Shown: one piece after another, positions 26,554 through 35,621 of the stretch | Layout: every line of letters begins with the position of its first letter | Position numbering within the stretch: position 1 is the stretch's first letter | Assembly (NCBI GenBank): GCA_043762325.1 | Contig: JAYUMU010000174.1 | Span: forward strand, 1-64,000 | DNA length: 64,000 bases | Direction of reading: 5' to 3' | DNA from: JANXSS01 sp025356535 | GTDB lineage: Bacteria; Pseudomonadota; Gammaproteobacteria; Burkholderiales; Burkholderiaceae_D | The notes under the pieces: model-generated | What the model saw: only the letters and a program-made list of their open reading frames with translations | Databases searched by the model: none | What the model was told of the DNA's origin: nothing | Position numbers and translations under genes: made by a program

Positions 26554-28071
26554 ATGGCACAAGCTAAGAAGATGAGTCTGAGGGAAAAGTACACGACCAT
26601 GACCAGCGATCTGGCATGGGACCTGTCCTACCAATCGAAGGAAGAGGTCTTTCCGCTGGCCGATTTCGAAGGCATCAAGATCGAGGACTGGAGCAAGTGG
26701 GAAGACCCGTTCCGTCTGACCATGGACGCCTACTGGAAGTACCAGGGCGAAAAGGAGCGCAAGCTGTATGCGGTCATCGATGCCTTTGCCCAGAATAACG
26801 CCCACCTTGGTGTGTCGGACGCGCGCTACATCAACAGCCTGAAGATTTTCCTGACGGCGGTGACACCGCTGGAATACGGCGCCCATCGCGGCTTCGCAAT
26901 GGCCGGTCGCGCCTTCCCCGGTGTCGGTGCGCAGGTCGCCTCGCAGATGCAGTCGATCGACGAACTGCGCCATGCGCAGACCCAGCTCCATACCATCAGC
27001 CAGTACAACAAGTACTTCGACGGCCTGCACGACCCTTTCCACATGTTCGACCGTGCCTGGTACCTGTCGGTGCCGAAGTCGTATATCGAAGATGCCCTCT
27101 CTGCCGGCCCGTTCGAATTCGTGACGGCCATCTCGTTTTCGTTCGAATACGTGCTGACCAATCTGCTGTTCATGCCGTTCATGTCCGGTGCCGCCTACAA
27201 CGGCGACATGGCCACCGTCAACTTCGGCTTCTCGGCCCAGTCCGACGAGTCGCGTCACATGACGCTGGGACTGGAAGTCATCAAGTTCATTCTGGAGCAG
27301 CATCCCGACAACCTGCCGATCGTGCAGCGCTGGATCGACAAGTACTTCTGGCGCGGCTACCGCCTGCTGGGCATCGTCGGCATGATGATGGACTACATGC
27401 ATCCGAAGCGCGTGATGTCGTGGAAAGAAGGCTGGGAGATGTATTTCGAGAAAAACGGCCGTGCACTGTTCGACGATCTGTCCCGCTATGGCGTGACGAT
27501 GCCGAAGTTCTGGGAGCAGTCGGTCGAAGAGAAGGAACACATCACGCACCAGCTCTGGCTGACCTTCTACAGCGTCGGCAATGCCGCCGGTTTTCACACT
27601 TGGGTTCCGGAGGATTCCGAGCTCGACTGGCTGTCGGAAAAATATCCGAATACCTTCGACAAATATTACCGGCCGCGCTTCGAATACCTGCGCGAACAGG
27701 AAAAAGCCGGCAAGCGTTTTTATGCCGGCATGCTGCCGCAGCTGTGCCAGACCTGCCAGATTCCGATGGTCTATACCGATCCGGGCAAGCCCGTCGAACG
27801 TGTCTACAAGAGCAGCACCTACCTCGGCGACAAATATCACTTCTGCTCGGACGGTTGCAAGTCGGTGTTCGATCACGAGCCGGAAAAAATGGCGCAGGCT
27901 TGGCTGCCACCACACCAGATTTTCCAGGGTAACTGCGGCGGCGCGACGATCCCGGATGTGCTCAAGTACTACAACTTCACGGAGCACGACGGCGGCGAAT
28001 TCCTGCACTCGCGCGACAACGCGAACTGGAACCTGTGGACCGGTGCGACCAAGACCGACAAGGCGGCCTGA
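26554..28071 (+). CDS. dmpN: phenol hydroxylase catalytic alpha subunit DmpN
   Basis: A 505-residue diiron monooxygenase subunit preceded by AAGGAG. The diiron ligands are readable: E107 (TPLEYGAH), E137 and H140 (DELRH), and E232 and H235 (DESRH). The C-terminal part has a zinc-type cysteine cluster CQTCQ and CSDGC, as in DmpN/TouA relatives. It hydroxylates phenol to catechol with O2 and electrons from DmpP. It is complete and has no missing ligands; the neighbours supply every other subunit. Confidence 0.95.
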   Translation: MAQAKKMSLREKYTTMTSDLAWDLSYQSKEEVFPLADFEGIKIEDWSKWEDPFRLTMDAYWKYQGEKERKLYAVIDAFAQNNAHLGVSDARYINSLKIFLTAVTPLEYGAHRGFAMAGRAFPGVGAQVASQMQSIDELRHAQTQLHTISQYNKYFDGLHDPFHMFDRAWYLSVPKSYIEDALSAGPFEFVTAISFSFEYVLTNLLFMPFMSGAAYNGDMATVNFGFSAQSDESRHMTLGLEVIKFILEQHPDNLPIVQRWIDKYFWRGYRLLGIVGMMMDYMHPKRVMSWKEGWEMYFEKNGRALFDDLSRYGVTMPKFWEQSVEEKEHITHQLWLTFYSVGNAAGFHTWVPEDSELDWLSEKYPNTFDKYYRPRFEYLREQEKAGKRFYAGMLPQLCQTCQIPMVYTDPGKPVERVYKSSTYLGDKYHFCSDGCKSVFDHEPEKMAQAWLPPHQIFQGNCGGATIPDVLKYYNFTEHDGGEFLHSRDNANWNLWTGATKTDKAA

Positions 28072-28122
28072 CGCCGTCAGGCGCAATCGGCAGCGCACTA
28101 CAAACAGACAAGGAGATCCATC

Positions 28123-28485
28123 ATGGCAGTTCAAGCACTTTATGAAAATTACGGCGGGCCGATCGCCGACCGCGTCGAAAACTTCCATGGCAACCAGCTG
28201 GTGTACGTCGGCTGGGACGAGCACATGATGTTTCCGTTCGCCGGCGTCTTTCCGCTGCCGCCAGCGATGCCGTTCGGCGCCCTGGTCAACGAACTGCTGC
28301 CGTCGGTGTACGGCGTGCATCCGGACTTCGGCAGGATCGACTGGGCCAACGTGCAATGGCAGCTGGACGGCGAACCGTTCGTGCCCGACATGGCACGCAG
28401 CCTTTGCGAGAACGGCATCGGCCACAAGTCGCTGCTGCGCCTCGCCACACGCGGCCTGAACGGGATCGCCGGTACCGGCTTCTGA
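28123..28485 (+). CDS. dmpO: phenol hydroxylase gamma subunit DmpO
   Basis: A 120-residue subunit preceded by AAGGAG, matching the small gamma subunit. Landmarks: VENFHGNQLVYVGWDEH and MMFPFAGVFPLPP near the N-terminus, and VYGVHPDFGRIDW. It packs against the alpha subunit in the hydroxylase dimer. The stop is ten bases before the dmpP ATG. Confidence 0.92.
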   Translation: MAVQALYENYGGPIADRVENFHGNQLVYVGWDEHMMFPFAGVFPLPPAMPFGALVNELLPSVYGVHPDFGRIDWANVQWQLDGEPFVPDMARSLCENGIGHKSLLRLATRGLNGIAGTGF

Positions 28486-28495
28486 GGACGCGGTC

Positions 28496-29560
28496 ATGAC
28501 TTTTCAAATGCAAATCGACCCGGTCGGACAGTCGGTCGCAGTCGAGCCCGGGCGAACCCTGCTGGATGCGGCGCTTGGCGCCGGCATCTACATTCCGCAT
28601 GCCTGCCTGCACGGATTGTGCGGCACCTGCAAGGTACGGGTGGTCGAAGGCGAGGTCGAGCTTGGCGAAGCATCGCCCTATGCGCTGATGGACTTCGAGC
28701 GCGACGAAGGCATGTGCCTGGCGTGCGTTGCCACTGCCCGCAGCGATCTGGTGATCGAAGCCGACATCGACGATGAACCCGACGCCGAAATGCATCCGAT
28801 GCAGGACTTCGTCGGTACGGTCAGGGATGTGGTGCAGCTGACGCCGACGGCAAAAGGCGTGTTCATCGAGCTCGACGGCGACGGCATCGACTTCCAGGCG
28901 GGTCAGTACGTCAACCTGCATGTGCCCGGTGTGGCGCAGCCGCGCGCCTTCTCCCTGGCCAATCCGCCATCGGAAAAGCGGCTGATCGAACTCGACATCC
29001 GCCATGTGCCCGGCGGCCAGGCGACCGGATTCATCCACACCCAGCTGAAGGCAGGCGACCGGCTCAAGGTCAGCGGGCCCTACGGGCGCTTCTTCGTGCG
29101 CCGCTCGGCGCCGGAAAAACTGCTGTTCCTGGCTGGGGGCACCGGCCTGTCGAGCCCGAAGTCGATGATCCTGGACCGGTTCAATCAGGGCGAGACCCGT
29201 TCGGTAACGCTGGTCTACGGTGCGCGAAACCGGGCCGAGCTGTACGACGACGGGCTGTTTCGCACGTTGGCGAACGCGCATCCGAATTTCACATACGTTC
29301 CGGCGCTGTCGGCGCCGTCCGAGGACGACGCCTGGGACGGCGAGACCGGTTTCGTGCACGACGTCGCAACCCGGCATTTCAAGGGCGACTTCCGGCAGCA
29401 CAAGGCCTACATGTGCGGCCCGCCGGTGATGATCGACGCCTGCATCACGGCGTTGATTCGCGGCCGGCTGTTCGAGCGGGACATGTACATGGAAAAGTTT
29501 CTGTCGGCAGCCGACACCGATGCCGCAGCACGTCGCAGTCCGCTGTTCAAGGCAATCTGA
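28496..29560 (+). CDS. dmpP: phenol hydroxylase reductase DmpP
   Basis: A 354-residue two-domain reductase. The N-terminal plant-type [2Fe-2S] domain has C37, C42, C45 (CLHGLCGTC) and C77; the FAD domain has the RAFSLANPP segment; the NAD(P) domain has FLAGGTGLSSPKSM and YMCGPPVMI. It takes electrons from NADH and delivers them to the diiron centre of DmpN. It is directly followed by dmpQ with a one-base gap. Confidence 0.93.
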   Translation: MTFQMQIDPVGQSVAVEPGRTLLDAALGAGIYIPHACLHGLCGTCKVRVVEGEVELGEASPYALMDFERDEGMCLACVATARSDLVIEADIDDEPDAEMHPMQDFVGTVRDVVQLTPTAKGVFIELDGDGIDFQAGQYVNLHVPGVAQPRAFSLANPPSEKRLIELDIRHVPGGQATGFIHTQLKAGDRLKVSGPYGRFFVRRSAPEKLLFLAGGTGLSSPKSMILDRFNQGETRSVTLVYGARNRAELYDDGLFRTLANAHPNFTYVPALSAPSEDDAWDGETGFVHDVATRHFKGDFRQHKAYMCGPPVMIDACITALIRGRLFERDMYMEKFLSAADTDAAARRSPLFKAI

Positions 29561-29561
29561 A

Positions 29562-29990
29562 ATGGAGGGCGTCGCCAGCGAGACCCGAAGCGCAGCCGTT
29601 GACGGCTTGAAGCATGCGATCTGCCTGCGCGAGACCGGCGAAACCTTCCTGTGCTCCGGCAGCGAGACACTGTTGCAAGGCATGGCGCGCATCGGCAGGA
29701 AGTGCATACCGGCCGGCTGTTTGAATGGCGGCTGCGGCGTTTGCAAGGTCGCCATCCGGACCGGCGAGGTGCGCAAGCTCGGTGCGATGAGTCGGGCGCA
29801 TGTTTCGGAAAGTGAAGAGGGCAAGGGGATCGTGCTGGCGTGTCGGGTGGCGCCGGCAGGTCCGGTCGAACTTGAAGTGATCGGCAAGTTGAAAAAAATC
29901 GTCGCGTCCACGCCATGGGGCAGCATCACCTCATGCGTTCCGTCCGGGGCGACCGGTCCCGATGGTCAGTCAGATGAGGTTGGCAAATGA
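29562..29990 (+). CDS. dmpQ: XylT-like [2Fe-2S] ferredoxin DmpQ
   Basis: A 142-residue ferredoxin with the plant-type cysteine set C53, C58, C61 (CLNGGCGVC) and C94. It starts at the ATG at 29562 just after the dmpP stop. The tail after residue 115 is longer than in most XylT proteins and low in conservation. In meta pathways this ferredoxin reactivates catechol 2,3-dioxygenase by reducing its oxidised iron, and that enzyme is encoded next. Confidence 0.88.
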   Translation: MEGVASETRSAAVDGLKHAICLRETGETFLCSGSETLLQGMARIGRKCIPAGCLNGGCGVCKVAIRTGEVRKLGAMSRAHVSESEEGKGIVLACRVAPAGPVELEVIGKLKKIVASTPWGSITSCVPSGATGPDGQSDEVGK

Positions 29991-30021
29991 AGGCAGTCGT
30001 TAATAAAAAAAGGAGACACAA

Positions 30022-30966
30022 ATGGGCATCATGAGAATCGGGCACATCAGCATCAAGGTAATGGATATGGACGCAGCCGTGAAGCATTACGAAAAGGTCA
30101 TCGGCATGAAAACGACCCATGTCGATGCAGCCGGCAACGTGTACCTGAAATGCTGGGACGAGTGGGACAAGTACTCGGTCATCCTGACGCAGTCGGACCG
30201 GGCCGGTCTCAATCATGTCGCCTACAAGGTGACCGACGAGGTAGCGCTCGACACGCTCGCCGAGCGCATCCGTGCTTACGGCATCGCAGTCGACGCACTG
30301 CCGGCCGGGACAATGCCCGACTGCGGCCGGATGATCGGCTTCGTGCTGCCGAGCGGTCACGAAATGCGCCTGTTCGCCTACAAGGAGTGTCTTGGCACCG
30401 ACGTCGGCTCGACCAATCCCGACCCCTGGCCGGACGACCTGCGCGGCGCCGGTGCGCACTGGCTCGATCATTGCCTGCTGATGTGCGAACTCAATCCCGC
30501 CGCCGGCATCAACAAGGTTGCCGAGAACACGAAGTTCTTCATCGAAGCGCTCAATTTCTTCCAGACCGAGCAGATTACCGTCGGCCCCGGTGGCGCAATC
30601 CAGCTGGCCTCGTTCCTGTCGCATTCGAGCAAGCCACATGACATTGCCTTCGTCGGCGGCGATAGGGCGGGACTGCACCATCTGTCGTTTTTCCTCGACT
30701 CATGGCACGACATCCTGAAGGCGGGCGACGTGATGGCCAAGAACCGCGTGCGCATCGACGTGGCGCCGACGCGCCATGGCGTCACGCGCGGCGAAACCAT
30801 CTATTTTTTCGACCCTTCCGGCAACCGCAACGAGACCTTCGCCGGGCTCGGCTACCAAGCGCAGCGTGACAAGCCTGTCGTCACCTGGACCGAGGACCAG
30901 GCCGCGCGCGGGATTTTCTATCACACCGGTGTCCTGGAGGAGAGCTTCACCACCGTCTACACCTGA
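30022..30966 (+). CDS. dmpB: catechol 2,3-dioxygenase DmpB
   Basis: A 314-residue type I extradiol dioxygenase of the XylE/DmpB size, with a purine-rich AAGGAG site upstream. Iron ligands are visible: H150 (WLDHC), H219 or H220 (GLHHLSF) and E271 (NRNETF). It opens catechol next to the hydroxyls to give 2-hydroxymuconic semialdehyde. It is the last gene before a strong terminator, so the upper operon ends here rather than running into dmpC as in the classic order. Confidence 0.93.
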   Translation: MGIMRIGHISIKVMDMDAAVKHYEKVIGMKTTHVDAAGNVYLKCWDEWDKYSVILTQSDRAGLNHVAYKVTDEVALDTLAERIRAYGIAVDALPAGTMPDCGRMIGFVLPSGHEMRLFAYKECLGTDVGSTNPDPWPDDLRGAGAHWLDHCLLMCELNPAAGINKVAENTKFFIEALNFFQTEQITVGPGGAIQLASFLSHSSKPHDIAFVGGDRAGLHHLSFFLDSWHDILKAGDVMAKNRVRIDVAPTRHGVTRGETIYFFDPSGNRNETFAGLGYQAQRDKPVVTWTEDQAARGIFYHTGVLEESFTTVYT

Positions 30967-30974
30967 TCTTCCGG

Positions 30975-31030
30975 TCGGCAGCATGCCGATTTTGCAGTGC
31001 GGCGGGCTTGCGGGCGCGCCGCACTTTTTT
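30975..31030 (+). terminator. tandem intrinsic terminators after dmpB
   Basis: Hairpin 1 is TCGGCA / TGCCGA with a GCA loop and four T (30975-30993). Hairpin 2 is stronger: GTGCGGCG (30997-31004) with CGCCGCAC (31017-31024), followed by six T. Together they should end the dmpKLMNOPQB transcript. Confidence 0.85.
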
Positions 31031-31064
31031 GCGTCCGGTTTTTCGTGCGGTTTTCTTGCAGGTT

Positions 31065-31970
31065 TCAATCGCGGATCAGCTTGAGCTTGCGATGCCGCAG
31101 CCGGCGCACGATCTCGATGAAGACCAGCAGCGCCGGCGATGCATCGTCGGCGCGATAGACGCAACTCAGGTCAACCGTGGCGTCCGGCGAGCGCAGCGGG
31201 TGATAGCGCACCTCCGGCAGCTGGAGGTTCACTGCCGACGCCGGCACCACCGCCAGGCCCAGTCCGGCCGACACCAGCGCGACGCAGGTCATCACGTCTT
31301 CGACCTCATGCACGACGTTCGGGGCGAACCCTTCCTTGCGGCACAGCGCGACGACGTTGTCGGCAAAGGTCGGTCGCACGTTGTTCGGAAAAAGAATCAG
31401 CGGCTGATCGATCAGGTCCTTGACCGTCAGCACCCTGCGCCGGGCCAGCGGATGATTCTTGTTCATTGCCACGAACAGGTTTTCGATCAGCACCGTCTCG
31501 ACCGTCAGGTCGGGTGCTGGTGGAAAAACCCGATTGAATCCGATGTCGAGCCGCTTCTCGCGTACCGCTTCGATCTGCTCGATCTTGGTCGTGTTCTGCA
31601 GCGAGATCGCGATGTCGGGATGGGTCTTGCGCAGTTCGATCAGCAGCGTCGGGATGACGTTCAGGATGGCCGAGCCGAAGATGCCGATATCGAGCCGGCC
31701 AAGATGCCCTTGATGGGCCAGCCGCGTCTTGTTCTCCGCCTGTTCGGTCAGGGCGACGATCTTGCGCGCTTCCTCGAGAAATACCATGCCTGCCTGGGTC
31801 AGCGCCACGCCGCGCGTGTTGCGTTCGAACAGGACCACCCCCATCGCCGTTTCAAGCTGCTGGATCTGCCGGGTCAGAGGCGGCTGCGAGATGTGCAGCC
31901 GCATGGCTGCGCGCGTGAAGTTGAGCTCGGTGGCAAGTACCAGGAAATACCGTATCTGCCGCAGGTCCAT
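31065..31970 (-). CDS. LysR-type regulator, divergent from the envelope module
   Basis: A 301-residue LysR protein: winged helix with LNFTRAAMRLHISQPPLTRQIQ at residues 16-37, then the periplasmic-binding-like effector domain. The N-terminus and lengths resemble the CatR/CbnR/BenM group that senses muconate-type ring-cleavage products; the exact effector is not predictable. It is divergent, by 133 bases, from the first gene of the envelope module at 32104, and is more likely to regulate that module than dmpB, which reads away from it. Confidence 0.85.
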   Translation of the reverse strand: MDLRQIRYFLVLATELNFTRAAMRLHISQPPLTRQIQQLETAMGVVLFERNTRGVALTQAGMVFLEEARKIVALTEQAENKTRLAHQGHLGRLDIGIFGSAILNVIPTLLIELRKTHPDIAISLQNTTKIEQIEAVREKRLDIGFNRVFPPAPDLTVETVLIENLFVAMNKNHPLARRRVLTVKDLIDQPLILFPNNVRPTFADNVVALCRKEGFAPNVVHEVEDVMTCVALVSAGLGLAVVPASAVNLQLPEVRYHPLRSPDATVDLSCVYRADDASPALLVFIEIVRRLRHRKLKLIRD

Positions 31971-32013
31971 TGCCTCTCCCTTATTGAAAAATGTTTCTCA
32001 TTTATACCGGAAA

Positions 32014-32025
32014 AGCATTAATGCT
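32014..32025. promoter_or_regulatory. palindrome in the LysR/module intergenic region
   Basis: AGCATTAATGCT is a perfect 12-base palindrome midway between the two divergent genes, a plausible part of a LysR recognition site. The surrounding region is AT-rich and could hold both promoters. Confidence 0.4.
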
Positions 32026-32103
32026 CAAACTTAAGGTATTGGACGACATAAACAGCTGTTCATTAATATTCAAAAAAATACAAAAATCGGGAGACATCTG
32101 GTC

Positions 32104-33156
32104 ATGTACGTATCCGGAAAATATCAAGGGAGCCGGTCGGCCGCGGCGTTCGGCGCAACACTGTCTGTCATGCTCGTTGCCGGCCTGTCGCTCGTGTCGG
32201 GTTGCCAGCGCAAGGACGACGACAGCATCCTCGCCAGGCAACGGCTACAGGTCATCAAGCGCACCGACCAGTTCCAGGCCACGGCGGCCAACGGGAAGAT
32301 TGCGGTAATCGTCGGCGGTGGCGTGGTGGTGACGGCCGATCTGCAGGGTGGCGCGCTTGCCCGCACCGTCCTGCCCGGCACGCCGGCGCTGATCGATGTT
32401 GCAGCCTGTGCTGATGGCAGTTTCGTGGCGCTGGACTTCTATCGCAAGGTATGGCTGGCCGGTGGTGATGGCAGGACCTGGACGGCGCAGGCGATTCCAG
32501 GATCATGGCGGCCACTGGCACTGACCTGCGACGCGAGAAACCGTATCTGGGTCGTCGGTAGCGGCACCACGATCGCCTCCAGCACCGATCGCGGCGTCAG
32601 CTGGGCGCAGCGCGACCTCAAGCAGGACGCGATGTTCAACACGGTGCAGTTCGTCGACGGCGGCAACGGCTTCATCACCGGCGAGTTCGGTGCTGTCTAT
32701 CGCACCGCCGATGGCGGCGCGACCTGGACTGCCGAAGCAAGGATTTCCAGCGATTTCTATCCCTATGCAGCGCACTTCATCACTGCCAGCGAAGGTTACG
32801 TCGCCGGGATCGCAGGCGCCATGCTGCGCACACGCGATGCCGGCAAGACCTGGGCCAAGCTCGATAACCCGAGCGCGCTGCCGCAATTCGGCTTGACGCA
32901 AGCCGGTGGCGCGATGTACTCGGTCGGCATCGGCGGCTCGGTGCAGCGGCTCGACGGCGATCTGTGGCGGCCGGTCGACTACAACGGCCGCTCGCCGAAC
33001 TTCCTGCGCGCGCTGATGCCGGTAAGTGGCGATCGTCTGCTCATTGCCGGCGCATCCGGCGCCATGCAGATGGTACCCGTTGCAGCGGGCGTGGTTACTG
33101 CCATCGCCGCTGTCACCAACGCCGCAGTGGCACCGGCATCGCCGCCAACCCGTTAA
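32104..33156 (+). CDS. YCF48/BNR-type beta-propeller lipoprotein (module A)
   Basis: A 350-residue protein with a lipobox LVSGC (lipid-modified Cys34) and a mature part built from BNR/YCF48 repeats with Gly-Trp patterns (AGGDGRTWTAQ, TADGGATWTAE, TRDAGKTWAKL). Related to the HCF136/YCF48 photosystem II assembly factor, but it sits here in a catabolic context. It is probably anchored in the outer or inner membrane facing the periplasm. It is first in a four-gene run with the MMPL, DUF1302 and DUF1329 genes, with an 11-base gap to the next start. Confidence 0.8.
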   Translation: MYVSGKYQGSRSAAAFGATLSVMLVAGLSLVSGCQRKDDDSILARQRLQVIKRTDQFQATAANGKIAVIVGGGVVVTADLQGGALARTVLPGTPALIDVAACADGSFVALDFYRKVWLAGGDGRTWTAQAIPGSWRPLALTCDARNRIWVVGSGTTIASSTDRGVSWAQRDLKQDAMFNTVQFVDGGNGFITGEFGAVYRTADGGATWTAEARISSDFYPYAAHFITASEGYVAGIAGAMLRTRDAGKTWAKLDNPSALPQFGLTQAGGAMYSVGIGGSVQRLDGDLWRPVDYNGRSPNFLRALMPVSGDRLLIAGASGAMQMVPVAAGVVTAIAAVTNAAVAPASPPTR

Positions 33157-33166
33157 GGAATCTTCT

Positions 33167-35542
33167 GTGACACGCCATTTGAAACACGCGCTGCAAAGCG
33201 CCGAGGGCTGGATCTTCGCCAACCCGAAATATGTACTGGCGGCGATCTTCATGATCAGCCTGCTGTTTGCAACCCGCTTGCCGGGCTTGCGGATGCAATC
33301 CGATTTCGACGATCTCCTGCCGCAGAATCATGCGTTCATCAAACTGCATAACCAGATTCGTGAAGGCTTTGGCGGCGTCAGCGTCATCGTGGTCGCGCTC
33401 GAGGTAGAGCAGGGCACGATCTTCACCAACGACACGCTCGGCCTGCTCGACCGCCTGACCCAGGATGCCGACAACCTGCCGGGCGTGAACCACAACCTGG
33501 TCAGCAGCCTGACGCATCGCACCGCGCGCAAGATCTCGCTCGATGAAAGCGGCAATGTCCGCTCGAAACCGTATTACGACGCGACAGCGCCACCGATGAC
33601 GCCGGCGGCACTCGAACAGCTCAAGCAGGACGTGATGGCCGACCCGCGCGTCTTCGGCCTGATGGTGTCGCCCGACCTGAAGGCGGCGCTGATCAAGGCG
33701 CAGATGACCGCCGGCGGCATCGATTACGAAAAGACCTTTGCCGCACTGCAGAAACTGCGTGCCGACGGCAAGACTGCCGGCGTTCGCATTCACGCCACCG
33801 GCCTGCCTGTTCTGACCGGCTGGGTCTACACCTACCTGTCGCAAATCCTCCAGATCCTGCTCCACACCACGTTCCTGATCATCCTGCTGCTGGTGGTGTA
33901 TTTCCGGCGCCTGTACGGCATTGCCTTGCCCCTGCTCGGCATTGCCCTGTCCTCTGCCTGGGGACTGGGCTTCATGTCGATCCTCGGCTACAACCTAGAT
34001 CCGCTGTCGATGCCGATTCCCTTCCTGATCGCGGCGCGCGCCACCTCGCATGGCGTGCAGCTGGTCGAGCGCTACTACTACGAGCTGGAAGTCACCGGCA
34101 GCGGTCCGCGCGCGGCCCGCAATGCGCTCGATGCGCTGTTTCGCCCGGGCTCGCTGGCGATCACGGTCGACGCGCTCGGCATCATGGTCATCGCCCTGGG
34201 CGCGGCGCCCATCAACATCAAGCTCGGCTACTACGCCGGCTTCTGGGCCTTCTCGGTGATCTTCACGGTGCACTTCATGGTGCCGCTGTTCCTGTCGGTG
34301 CTGCCGGAGCCGAAACAAAAGAAGAACACCCGTTCCGGCACCACCGCCCTGCTGCACAAGCTGTTCCGGCCAATCTGCACCGCACGCACCGCCGTGGCCG
34401 TCATGAGCGTGTCGCTGGTACTGGTGCTGCTGGGCGCCTGGCAGATGGCCGGCGTGCGCTTCGGCGAATCGGAGCCAGGTTCGCCGATCCTGAACCGGCA
34501 GCACGATTTCAACATATCGGCCAAGGCGATCAACGACCGCTTTCCCGGCTCCGAGGAACTGTACGTGGTGGCGCAGACGGCCGACCGCGCCGGTATCCGC
34601 CGTCCGGAAGTGCTGCATGCGATGGAGCGCTTCATCGACGAGATGATGGTCGACCCGGAACTCGGCGGCGCCAAGGCGCTGCCGGGCCTGGTGCGGCAGG
34701 TCAACAGCCTGACCCACAACGGCGACCCGCGCTGGGCGCAGCTGCCGGACACGGCCGACGAGGTCGGCGGGCTGCTGTTTGCCTACATGGCCGCCAGTCC
34801 GATTCCCGGCGCGCTCAAGGCCTTCGTCAATCCGGACGAGAACGAAGCGGCGATGGTCTTCTACTACAAGGACCACAAGGCCAGCACGATCGGGCGCGCC
34901 ATACCGATGGCCCGCGACGCTGCCGCGGCGGCGAGCGCCGGCGTCAAGGATTTTGCGATCCGCATGGCCGGCGGCATCGTCGGGGTCAACGCTGCCATCG
35001 ACGAGGCCAACTTCCACGACACGCTGCTGATCACGCCACTGGTGATGGTCATGGCGTTCGTCTTCGTGCGCTTCTATTACAACTCGATGCATGCCGGATG
35101 GCTGATGGTGCTGCCGATGCTGTTTGCCACCGTCCTGACCTACGGCTACATGGGCTTCATGAAGATCGGCATCAACGTCAACACGATTCCGGTCATTGCT
35201 GTCGGCATCGGCGTGGGCATCGATTACGCGATCTACATCATGGATCGCATCCGCGAGGAATTCGTCGAGACGGCGGACCTGACGCAAGCGGTGATCCGCG
35301 CTCTCAGCACCACCGGCCTGGCGGTGGCCTTCACCGCGGCGACCCTGGTGGCGGGCGTGATCATGTGGGTCGTCATGTCGGACCTGCGCTTCCAGTCCGA
35401 TGCCGCGACCCTGCTTTCGGTGATGCTGGTACTGAATGCGCTGGCCGCGATGATCCTGGTGCCGTCGTGGGTGCTGGTGTTCAAGCCGCGCTTCATTACC
35501 GGCGCGCTTCGGGACAGCGAGGGTGTTTTGCAGGCCGCCTGA
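33167..35542 (+). CDS. MMPL/RND-family transporter (module A)
   Basis: A 791-residue inner-membrane protein from a GTG at 33167 after AAGGAA. It has the RND pattern: a first span (residues about 17-40), a large periplasmic loop, a block of spans, a second large loop from about residue 430, and a second block with GIGVGIDYAIYIMDR (Asp686). It is half the size of tripartite AcrB pumps and resembles MMPL proteins that move lipids or hydrophobic molecules using the proton gradient. No membrane-fusion or TolC-type gene is nearby; the DUF1302 and DUF1329 proteins may fill those places. Confidence 0.85.
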   Translation: MTRHLKHALQSAEGWIFANPKYVLAAIFMISLLFATRLPGLRMQSDFDDLLPQNHAFIKLHNQIREGFGGVSVIVVALEVEQGTIFTNDTLGLLDRLTQDADNLPGVNHNLVSSLTHRTARKISLDESGNVRSKPYYDATAPPMTPAALEQLKQDVMADPRVFGLMVSPDLKAALIKAQMTAGGIDYEKTFAALQKLRADGKTAGVRIHATGLPVLTGWVYTYLSQILQILLHTTFLIILLLVVYFRRLYGIALPLLGIALSSAWGLGFMSILGYNLDPLSMPIPFLIAARATSHGVQLVERYYYELEVTGSGPRAARNALDALFRPGSLAITVDALGIMVIALGAAPINIKLGYYAGFWAFSVIFTVHFMVPLFLSVLPEPKQKKNTRSGTTALLHKLFRPICTARTAVAVMSVSLVLVLLGAWQMAGVRFGESEPGSPILNRQHDFNISAKAINDRFPGSEELYVVAQTADRAGIRRPEVLHAMERFIDEMMVDPELGGAKALPGLVRQVNSLTHNGDPRWAQLPDTADEVGGLLFAYMAASPIPGALKAFVNPDENEAAMVFYYKDHKASTIGRAIPMARDAAAAASAGVKDFAIRMAGGIVGVNAAIDEANFHDTLLITPLVMVMAFVFVRFYYNSMHAGWLMVLPMLFATVLTYGYMGFMKIGINVNTIPVIAVGIGVGIDYAIYIMDRIREEFVETADLTQAVIRALSTTGLAVAFTAATLVAGVIMWVVMSDLRFQSDAATLLSVMLVLNALAAMILVPSWVLVFKPRFITGALRDSEGVLQAA

Positions 35543-35621
35543 ATCCGGGCTGCCGGCGTTGAGAGTGGTGGATGCCATTCTTTTTTGAAGCAAATCTGGG
35601 GATTAAAAAAGGGGACGGGAC

